From assembly GCA_030152105.1 (NCBI GenBank), contig JASLIH010000404.1, forward strand, positions 1 to 7,638: 7,638 nucleotides of DNA, in the 5' to 3' direction. The position numbers and the translations under genes were made by a program. The notes under the pieces are model-generated. The model saw nothing but the letters and a program-made list of their open reading frames with translations, was not told the origin of the DNA and made no database searches. The DNA comes from Actinomycetes bacterium (GTDB lineage: Bacteria > Actinomycetota > CALGFH01). Position 1 is the first letter of the stretch, and each line of letters starts with the position of its first letter. Below, piece by piece: positions 1 through 4,862 of this stretch.

Positions 1-1114
1 CTTCCTGGCCGGCGCCGACCTGGCGCGCCGGTTCGGCGTGCTCGGACGCTATGGTTCCAACCTGCTGCCCGACGCGGCCAATTCACTGCTGAGCCTCGGG
101 CGCTTGGAGGAGGCCGAGCGACTGCTGGACGAGGTGTTCGAACTTGATCTCCGGTCAACCGGAAACTGGGTCCGCCCGCTGACCGTCCGGGGGACGCTTC
201 GGTTGCTGCGGGGCGACCTCGTCGGCGCGAAAGCGGACTTCCAGCGCATCCTTGAGGAGTCCCCGGCGCCGCTGGACCCGCAGGACGCCACGCCGGTGTT
301 TGTGGGCCTCGCCGAGGTCGCCGTCTGGGAGGGCCGCCTGCCGGACGCCCGTGCCGCCGTGGCCGACGGGCTGGCGATTCTGGCCACCTCCGACGAGCCC
401 TACTGGATCGCCGACCTGTGCGGCACCGGGCTGGCCGTCGAGGCCGCCGTGGCCGAGCAGGCCCGGGCGCGGCGTGCCGACGAGGAGGAGCGGACCGCGC
501 GCGAGCTGGCGGCCGGCCTGATCGACCGGGTCCGCGCGGCGACTGCCGCGCCTGAGGTGGTGCCGACACCGGCCGTGGCGGCCCACCTGCTCACCGCCGA
601 GGCCGAGTGGTCCCGGGTCACCGGCCCGAGCGACCCTGAGCGGTGGGCCAAGGGCGCCCAGGCGTGGGAGGCGCTCGGCCACGTCTGGAAGGCGGGCTAC
701 GCCTGCTGGCGGCAGGCCGAGGCACTGCTGGCCCAGGGAGCGCCCCGGCAGGCCGCCGGTGAGGCATTGACCAGGGCGTGGACACTGGCCCGCGGGCTCG
801 GCGCGCGGCTGCTGGCCGCCGAGATCGACGCGCTGGGCCGGCGGGCGCGGATCGAGCTGGCACTCCCCGAGGCAGCGCCGGACGGCCCGGCGCAGGCCCC
901 AACGGCGCCGCCCGACGAGCTCGGCCTCACCCTCCGGGAGCGCGAGGTCCTGGCGCTGGTCGCCGACGGCCGCACCAACCGCCAGATCGCCGAGGCCCTG
1001 TTCATCAGCAACAAGACCGCCAGCGTCCACGTCTCCAATATCCTGGCCAAACTGGGCGTGGCCAACCGCGGCGAGGCCGCCGCCGTCGCGCACCGGCTCG
1101 GCCTCACCGGCTAG
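1..1114 (+). CDS. LuxR-family transcriptional regulator, C-terminal part (5' end outside window)
   Basis: The reading frame is open from base 2 to a TAG at 1112-1114, so the gene starts before the window; the GTG at 38 is only an internal codon that could be mistaken for a start, and the frame upstream of it reads on as FLAGADLARRFG. About 370 residues are visible. Most of it is Ala/Leu/Glu-rich helical sequence with TPR-like pairs (for example the stretches around 75-150 and 640-780), as in the long helical middle of large ATPase-type LuxR (LAL/MalT-like) regulators. The last ~62 residues (nt 926-1111) are a clear GerE/LuxR helix-turn-helix: LTLREREVLALVADG, then NRQIAEALFIS, then the recognition helix TASVHVSNILAKLGV. 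It should bind DNA and activate transcription in the cytoplasm. The N-terminal ATPase or cyclase domain expected in this family is not visible, so LAL membership is inference; the HTH assignment is firm. Confidence 0.9.
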   Translation, partial: FLAGADLARRFGVLGRYGSNLLPDAANSLLSLGRLEEAERLLDEVFELDLRSTGNWVRPLTVRGTLRLLRGDLVGAKADFQRILEESPAPLDPQDATPVFVGLAEVAVWEGRLPDARAAVADGLAILATSDEPYWIADLCGTGLAVEAAVAEQARARRADEEERTARELAAGLIDRVRAATAAPEVVPTPAVAAHLLTAEAEWSRVTGPSDPERWAKGAQAWEALGHVWKAGYACWRQAEALLAQGAPRQAAGEALTRAWTLARGLGARLLAAEIDALGRRARIELALPEAAPDGPAQAPTAPPDELGLTLREREVLALVADGRTNRQIAEALFISNKTASVHVSNILAKLGVANRGEAAAVAHRLGLTG

Positions 1115-1123
1115 GTGCCCGGG

Positions 1124-1166
1124 GCCGCCGGCGTGCATCTGGCTCGGCCACAGCCATGCGGGCGGC
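1124..1166. terminator. Imperfect hairpin between convergent genes, possible bidirectional terminator
   Basis: The gap between the regulator stop (1114) and the stop of the leftward membrane protein (1217) contains an interrupted stem: GCCGCC (1124-1129) pairs with GGCGGC (1161-1166), GCA (1135-1137) with TGC (1157-1159), and TGGCT (1140-1144) with AGCCA (1152-1156) around a 7-nt loop. No T-run follows on either strand, so it is not a classical intrinsic terminator. GC-rich actinobacteria often have hairpins without U-tracts at convergent ends. The rest of the gap holds nothing else I recognise. Function is inferred from position only. Confidence 0.3.
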
Positions 1167-1216
1167 TGGATGGCCCTAGGGGGTCGCGCGGCCTGCCAGC
1201 CCCACCGCGCCGCCGG

Positions 1217-2455
1217 TCAGGCGGGCCGTGCGCTGTCGGACGGCGCCTGCGGCCGGAGCCACAGCGACGCCTGGGTGGGCTGCATCGTCTGGTCGACCAC
1301 GGCCAGCACCTCGGCGGTCAGGCTGTCGAGGTCGACCTGGTCGCGGAGCCGGGCCCTGAACCCCTGGAGGATCCGGGCGGCGTCGTGGCGGCGGCGGTTG
1401 AAGCGCCGGTCGACCGCGGCCTGGAGGCGGCGACGCAACGGCTGGAACACCGCCGCCACGGCCAGGGTGGCGGCGGCCACGACCAGGCTGGACCCCTCGG
1501 GCAGGAGCCGGCCCAAACCCAGGACCACCGCGGCATAGCCCAGCCCGAGCAGCACCGTCAGCAGCCCATAGGCCAGGGTCCGGCTGATGATCCGGTCCAG
1601 GTCGTACAGCCGGTAACGCAGGATCGCCGCGCCAGTGGCCAGCGGGAGCAGGGCCACGCAGAGCGACAGGGACGCCAGCACCACCGGGTCTCTGCCCAGG
1701 ACCCCGGCGACGAGGGCGGCCAGCAGGAGCGCGGGCGCGCAGGCCGCGGCCAGGGCCAGCCAGCGCAGCTGCAGGCGGTCGGTCCCGTGGGCGCGGCGGA
1801 ACCGCAGCACGAGTGACCCGGCCCCGACCACCAGGCCGGCGACGATCACGACAATCCCGGCCAAGGCGGCGATCAGCAGCCCGGGGGCCAGCGCCGGGAC
1901 GGCCAGGGGGTTGCCGAGGTACTCCGGGGCCATCGGGTCGGGCTGCACGGCGAACCCCAGCACGACCAGCACCGGCGCGGCCGCGGCCACCCTGGCCCAC
2001 CAGCGCCAGCCGGGCGAGGGCAGCGACCCGGTGGGGGTCAGCAGGAGCACGAAGCCGGCGCAGCCCAGCCCGACGAGCCAGGTCGAGTACAGGAGCGGGA
2101 CAAGGGAGCGGGCACCCGGCACCGACCCGGGCCGGACCAGCAGCCCGTACTTCACGTAGGGCTCGCTGAGCACACTCACGGCCACCGCGAGGCCGACCCC
2201 GAGGAGCAGCCAGCCGACCGGGTGGCGGGGCCGGCGGCTGGCCACCAGCGCGCCCACGGCGGCCGCGCTGACCACTGCCAGGGCCACGGGCGCGGTGGCG
2301 GCGATCGAGGGCGCCCTCTCGGCCGAGCCCTCGGCCCCCACCAGCGACAGCAGCCGGTACGCCGGGGCCAGGCTGGCCACCGTCACGCAGGCGACCGCCC
2401 AGGCCAGGACGGCTGGCCAGCGGCGTCCAGTGGCCGGTCGGGCGGCCAGGCTCAC
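1217..2455 (-). CDS. Polytopic membrane protein resembling a histidine-kinase sensor module without kinase domain
   Basis: 412 residues, GTG start at 2455-2453 chosen because AGGAGG sits 7 nt upstream. I count about ten hydrophobic segments (roughly residues 12-34, 52-73, 80-98, 118-140, 152-170, 190-213, 231-252, 257-277, 291-317 and 322-338). Between the eighth and ninth lies the motif RYRLYDLDRIISRTLAYGLL, and after the last comes a basic juxtamembrane helix RRRLQAAVDRRFNRRRHDA, then RLRDQVDLDSLTAEVLAVVDQTMQP and SLWLRP. That combination is the membrane module placed before GAF/kinase domains in many actinobacterial and Chloroflexi sensor kinases. Here the protein ends at SLWLRP plus about 12 residues, with no DHp, HATPase or GAF domain. 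It probably senses or transduces at the membrane with a separate partner; the function is unproven. Its neighbour, a LuxR-type regulator, converges on it. The membrane-protein call is firm, the signalling role is inference. Confidence 0.82.
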   Translation of the reverse strand: MSLAARPATGRRWPAVLAWAVACVTVASLAPAYRLLSLVGAEGSAERAPSIAATAPVALAVVSAAAVGALVASRRPRHPVGWLLLGVGLAVAVSVLSEPYVKYGLLVRPGSVPGARSLVPLLYSTWLVGLGCAGFVLLLTPTGSLPSPGWRWWARVAAAAPVLVVLGFAVQPDPMAPEYLGNPLAVPALAPGLLIAALAGIVVIVAGLVVGAGSLVLRFRRAHGTDRLQLRWLALAAACAPALLLAALVAGVLGRDPVVLASLSLCVALLPLATGAAILRYRLYDLDRIISRTLAYGLLTVLLGLGYAAVVLGLGRLLPEGSSLVVAAATLAVAAVFQPLRRRLQAAVDRRFNRRRHDAARILQGFRARLRDQVDLDSLTAEVLAVVDQTMQPTQASLWLRPQAPSDSARPA

Positions 2456-2462
2456 CGCACCA

Positions 2463-2468
2463 CCTCCT
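2463..2468 (-). promoter_or_regulatory. Ribosome binding site fixing the GTG start of the membrane protein
   Basis: On the minus strand AGGAGG lies 7 nt before the GTG at 2455-2453. This near-perfect Shine-Dalgarno match decides the start over longer readings of the frame. Confidence 0.75.
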
Positions 2469-2576
2469 CGGCCGGGGTCCCAGGGGCAGCATTCTCCCCT
2501 TCCGTCCCGGCATCGTTACGGCTTGCGCGGCCTGCGTTCGCGGGCCAAGCTGCACCGATCCCCCCGCACCATCGCC

Positions 2577-2582
2577 AAGGAG
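2577..2582 (+). promoter_or_regulatory. Ribosome binding site fixing the ATG at 2588
   Basis: AAGGAG lies 5 nt before the ATG at 2588. The frame is open far upstream (to 2222), but that part overlaps the opposite-strand membrane gene. The RBS together with the signal peptide directly after this ATG decides the start. Confidence 0.75.
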
Positions 2583-2587
2583 ACCGC

Positions 2588-3052
2588 ATGCGACGGATCG
2601 CCCTGACCGGCACGGCCCTGGCCGTGCTGCTCCTGCTCGGCGGTGTCGCCATCGCCGGCGCCACCCCGGCGGCCACGCCCGACAAGGCGAAGACGCTCCA
2701 CCTCGACGTGCAGTTCAGCCCCTTCAAGCTGATCGACGTCGACCAGGACGGCGGACCGAGCCTGGGGGACTACGTGATCTTCCACGACCTGCTGTCGTCG
2801 CGCGGCAAGCAGGTCGGTGACGAGGGCGGCACCTGCCCGATAGTGGACGCCACCGAGGGCCTGATCCACTGCACCGGCACCATGCGCCTGCCGGGCGGGC
2901 AGATCGCCTTCCAGGGGCTCACCACCGCCGCGCCGACCAAGGAGCTGGCCGTCACCGGCGGCACCGGCCGCTACCAGGGGGCTGGCGGGGAGGCGACGCT
3001 GGTCGAGCTGGGCGACGGCACCGGCACCTTGACGGTGCGGTTGCGCCGCTAG
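2588..3052 (+). CDS. Secreted allene oxide cyclase / dirigent-like barrel protein
   Basis: 154 residues. Residues 1-28 form a Sec signal peptide: MRRIA, a hydrophobic core ALAVLLLLGGVAIAG and small residues for cleavage near AIA-GA or ATP-AA. The mature part matches the allene oxide cyclase/dirigent eight-stranded barrel family: PSLGDYVIFHDLLSSRG (about 57-73), a central GGTCPIVDATEGLIHCTGTM (80-99) and the typical AVTGGTGRYQGAGGEATL (121-138). Cys83 and Cys95 are the only cysteines and could form a disulfide after export. In plants such barrels act in jasmonate and lignan chemistry. For bacterial secreted homologues no reaction is generally established, so a ligand-binding or isomerase role is only a possibility. 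It is transcribed divergently from the membrane protein, and its stop lies 5 nt from the stop of the convergent 107-aa gene. Confidence 0.85.
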   Translation: MRRIALTGTALAVLLLLGGVAIAGATPAATPDKAKTLHLDVQFSPFKLIDVDQDGGPSLGDYVIFHDLLSSRGKQVGDEGGTCPIVDATEGLIHCTGTMRLPGGQIAFQGLTTAAPTKELAVTGGTGRYQGAGGEATLVELGDGTGTLTVRLRR

Positions 3053-3057
3053 CGCCG

Positions 3058-3381
3058 TCAGGACGGGATGGTGACCCTGGCGGCGCGACGTTCGCCGTCA
3101 AGGGCCCGGAGGGCCTGGGTGAGGGTGGGGACGTGGATCTCGCGCTCGCCCCGGGCCCACATCAGCTCGAGGGCGGCCAGCAGGTACCTGGCCTCGGTGG
3201 CCAGGGACTGGGCGGCCCGCAGGCCGCTGTAGGTGTGGCCGCCGCTGCGGGCCGGGTTGATGCGGGCCGCCAGGTCGACGACGGCCAGGTAGTGGTCGAT
3301 GAGCGAGCACTCGGCGTCGGTCAGGGCCGGCATCGGCGGCCGGTCGGGGGTGCGCCGGCGGTCGGGGAGCACGCCGGTCAC
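3058..3381 (-). CDS. Hypothetical 107-aa protein translationally coupled to clpP
   Basis: I do not recognise this protein. The GTG start (3381-3379) overlaps the clpP stop TGA (3380-3378) in a 4-nt GTGA, the usual sign of translational coupling, so it is most likely made from the clpP transcript. An internal ATG at residue 17 (MPALTDAE) is an alternative start, and the Arg/Pro-rich first 16 residues look poorly structured. The rest is predicted helical and soluble: [20 protein letters not shown], then a stretch with [20 protein letters not shown], then [13 protein letters not shown] and [15 protein letters not shown]. No signal peptide, membrane segment or known catalytic motif is visible, and it has one Cys. 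It might be a small partner or adaptor of the protease, but only gene order suggests this. That it is a real gene is likely from the overlap and its normal amino acid composition. Confidence 0.68.
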   Translation of the reverse strand: MTGVLPDRRRTPDRPPMPALTDAECSLIDHYLAVVDLAARINPARSGGHTYSGLRAAQSLATEARYLLAALELMWARGEREIHVPTLTQALRALDGERRAARVTIPS

Positions 3382-4001
3382 CCGCCGGCGGCGGCCGGGG
3401 CGAGCGCATCGGCGACCCGGCGCCCGGTCAGGATCTCGTCGACCAGGCCGTACTCCAGGGCCTGGTCGGCGCCGAGGATGAAGTCCCGGTCGGTGTCGCG
3501 GGCGATCCGCTCCACGTCCTGGCCGGTGTGGGTGGCCAGGATCTGGTCGACCAGGGCCCGCTGGCGCAGGATCTCCCGGGCCTGGATGTCGATGTCGACC
3601 GACTGGCCCTGGGCGCCGCCGTGCGGCTGGTGGAGCAGGACAGTCGAGTGGGGGAGGGCGTAGCGCTTGCCGGGTGTGCCCGCGGCCAGGACGACCGCCG
3701 CCGCCGAGGCCGCCCAGCCGAGACAGGTGGTGGCGACGTCGCAGCGGATGTAGCGCATCGTGTCGTAGATGCCGAGCAGGGCCGTGACCGACCCGCCGGG
3801 CGAGTTGATGTAGAGCTGGATGTCCTTGTCGGGGTCCTCGCTCTCCAGGTGGATCAGCTGGGCCATGATCAGGTTGGCGCTGGTGTCGTCGATCGGGGTC
3901 CCGAGGAAGACGATCCGGCCGCTCAGCAGCCTCGAGTACAGGTCGAACGACCGCTCACCCCGGCTGGTCTGCTCGACGACGACAGGCACGAGATTCGACA
4001 T
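3378..4001 (-). CDS. clpP: ATP-dependent Clp protease proteolytic subunit
   Basis: 207 residues, full family length. ATG at 4001-3999 with GGAGG (4010-4006) 4 nt upstream. ClpP is the serine peptidase of the cytosolic Clp machine: two stacked heptameric rings that degrade proteins fed in by a AAA+ unfoldase such as ClpX or ClpC. The N-terminus [20 protein letters not shown] is strongly conserved, INSPGG (65-70) forms the oxyanion-hole region, and the catalytic triad is intact: Ser99 in GWAASA, His124 in LLHQPHGG, Asp173 in DTDRDF. The nucleophile motif has Trp where most ClpPs have Gln or Met (GQAAS/GMAAS), and Ala-Ala follows the Ser. No second clpP, clpX or clpC is seen in the window, although actinobacterial housekeeping clpP genes usually come as a pair. 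It follows the receiver gene after 109 nt and runs into the 107-aa gene. Assignment is firm; whether this is a housekeeping or accessory copy is unknown. Confidence 0.96.
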   Translation of the reverse strand: MSNLVPVVVEQTSRGERSFDLYSRLLSGRIVFLGTPIDDTSANLIMAQLIHLESEDPDKDIQLYINSPGGSVTALLGIYDTMRYIRCDVATTCLGWAASAAAVVLAAGTPGKRYALPHSTVLLHQPHGGAQGQSVDIDIQAREILRQRALVDQILATHTGQDVERIARDTDRDFILGADQALEYGLVDEILTGRRVADALAPAAAGG

Positions 4002-4110
4002 GGGGCCTCCAGCGACGTGCGCTCCAGCGGGAACGCCGGTCCTTCCACGGCCAACCGTGCCACAGCGGCGGGCCGGTGGGGCCGGGTTCCGCTACGGGCC
4101 GAGCGCCGGG
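4002..4110 (-). other. Gap between receiver gene and clpP
   Basis: 109 nt separate the receiver stop from the clpP ATG. Apart from the clpP ribosome site I see no clear promoter, terminator or operator. Read-through from the receiver promoter or a separate clpP promoter are both possible. Confidence 0.4.
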
Positions 4111-4503
4111 TCAGGCTCGGCGGAGGTTGCTGCCGGCGACGGTGACGGCGGCCTCAAGGGTGGCCCGCAGCCGCTCGTTGCTGCAGCCCTTGGGGAGGAA
4201 GGCGACCGCCCCCGCATCGTAGGCCTGGCGCTTGAGGTCGGCGCTCTCGAAGGCGCTGAAGATCACGATGGCCATCGACGGCACGACCTCGCGCAGCAGC
4301 CGGGTCGCGTCGAGGCCGTTGAGGACGGGCATGGACAGGTCCATCAGGATCACGTCGGGGACCAGCTCGGTGGCCAGGGAGGTTGCGTCGGCACCGTCGG
4401 CGACCGCCCCGACGACCTCGAAGCCGGACGCCTCCAGCATCCCGACCAGCGCTTCGCGCAGCATCTGGTGGTCGTCGACCACCAGCACCCTGACCCGTCT
4501 CAT
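4111..4503 (-). CDS. Stand-alone receiver-domain response regulator (NarL-type receiver, no output domain)
   Basis: 130 residues, ATG at 4503-4501 with a GAGGGG ribosome site (4516-4511) 7 nt upstream. It is a complete CheY-like receiver: the acidic pocket Asp10-Asp11 in VVDDHQMLREAL, phospho-acceptor Asp55 in ILMDLSMPVLNGLDA, switch Ser83 in IVIFSAFE, and Lys105 in AFLPKGCSNERL. The VDDHQMLREAL start and LPKG are typical of NarL/FixJ-family receivers, which normally continue into a LuxR HTH. Here TGA follows soon after the last receiver helix, and the 109 nt before clpP are too short to hold a lost HTH. It should therefore act by protein contact, as a phospho-sink, or in a relay. A broken histidine kinase lies about 2 kb away on the same strand, and nothing shows that they are partners. 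The upstream AT-rich island likely holds its promoter. Confidence 0.93.
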   Translation of the reverse strand: MRRVRVLVVDDHQMLREALVGMLEASGFEVVGAVADGADATSLATELVPDVILMDLSMPVLNGLDATRLLREVVPSMAIVIFSAFESADLKRQAYDAGAVAFLPKGCSNERLRATLEAAVTVAGSNLRRA

Positions 4504-4530
4504 GGCAGCCCCCCTCGGTTGATCGGCTGA

Positions 4531-4563
4531 ATACTAGGGGATACGCGTGTTTGCCTCCAAACA
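4531..4563 (-). promoter_or_regulatory. Candidate promoter and operator dyad for the receiver gene
   Basis: On the minus strand TTGGAG (4560-4555) and TAGTAT (4536-4531) lie 18 nt apart, resembling -35 and -10 boxes. Transcription would start near 4524, about 20 nt before the receiver ATG, leaving room for its ribosome site. The -35 box is only a partial match. A perfect inverted repeat TGTTTG-CCTC-CAAACA (4548-4563) covers the -35 region, where a repressor or activator could bind. The surrounding 4529-4580 is strikingly AT-rich for this window. Confidence 0.42.
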
Positions 4564-4678
4564 GAAAAATGAACAAAAGGGCGCGACGGTGCACAGGTGC
4601 GCCTGCGAGCGGCCGTGACTGGGTTGTGACCTGGCGGTACGGAGCCCGCTCGGTCTCTCGGGCCTGGTCCTGGGCCTG

Positions 4679-4743
4679 AGGAGGCCGTGGCGGCAGGGCG
4701 CCCGTGACCTGCCGCGTCGGGCCGTCCGGGCCATCGGCCTCCT
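4679..4743. repeat. Nested inverted repeats that can fold as a three-way junction
   Basis: AGGAGGCCG (4679-4687) is the exact reverse complement of CGGCCTCCT (4735-4743). Inside lie an 8-bp hairpin, GCGGCAGG (4690-4697) with CCTGCCGC (4708-4715), and a smaller one, GGCC (4720-4723) with GGCC (4729-4732). If transcribed rightward it would sit in the leader of the 555-aa gene, about 120 nt before its start. It could be an RNA element, a terminator for a leftward transcript or a protein site. GC-rich DNA yields such pairs by chance fairly often, so only the structure is reported, not a function. Confidence 0.3.
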
Positions 4744-4854
4744 GGTCGGTGGCCGGCCGGCCTGCCCTGGCGGCACTAGGTAGGTCTCCCGATGGGCGGC
4801 CCCAACCCCCCTGATGACAATCCCGGCAACCTGGGCAGGGTGGCCGGGGACGGG

Positions 4855-4859
4855 GGAGG
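4855..4859 (+). promoter_or_regulatory. Ribosome binding site with unusual spacing before the 555-aa gene
   Basis: GGAGG lies only 3 nt before the ATG at 4863 and 12 nt before the in-frame ATG at 4872 (Met4). Neither spacing is ideal, so the start could be either one. The difference is three residues and does not change the protein's character. Confidence 0.5.
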
Positions 4860-4862
4860 TTC

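Larger units (their letters stand above)
2456..2587. promoter_or_regulatory. Divergent intergenic region
   Basis: This 132-nt gap must hold the promoters of the leftward membrane protein and the rightward AOC-like gene. I see no convincing -35/-10 pair on either strand. On the + strand it holds a broken stem: GCTT (2521-2524) with AAGC (2547-2550), and GGCC (2529-2532) with GGCC (2543-2546). This could be an operator or leader structure, but in DNA this GC-rich it may be chance. Confidence 0.35.
4504..4862. other. 359-nt divergent non-coding region
   Basis: This is the largest stretch without a gene, lying between the divergent receiver and 555-aa genes. Its left end (4529-4580) is an AT-rich promoter-like island. 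The middle (4679-4743) has nested inverted repeats. The right end holds the GGAGG before the ATG at 4863. Short open frames exist on both strands (for example 4776-4534 minus and 4792-5013 plus), but their Arg/Pro-rich products look like translated GC-rich non-coding DNA. I found no convincing promoter for the rightward gene. Confidence 0.5.

Noticed and set aside
155..1138. 327-aa minus-strand frame opposite the LuxR regulator
   Set aside because: No recognisable motif and Gly/Arg/Gln-rich composition; the plus strand has an unmistakable LuxR HTH.
1176..2555. 459-aa minus-strand frame over the membrane protein
   Set aside because: Arg/Gly/Pro-rich shadow; the frame at 2455-1217 has ten clean membrane helices and a strong ribosome site.
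2222..2587. Long upstream extension of the AOC-like reading frame
   Set aside because: It overlaps the opposite-strand membrane gene, has shadow composition, and would bury the signal peptide; the ATG at 2588 has a good ribosome site.
4020..4045. CGC-N4-GCG pattern upstream of clpP, resembling a ClgR operator
   Set aside because: The ClgR consensus as I know it has five bases between CGC and GCG and AT-rich flanks; here the spacer is four and the flanks do not fit.
4534..4776. 80-aa minus-strand frame in the non-coding region
   Set aside because: Arg/Pro-rich with no ribosome site seen, and it runs through the AT-rich promoter island.
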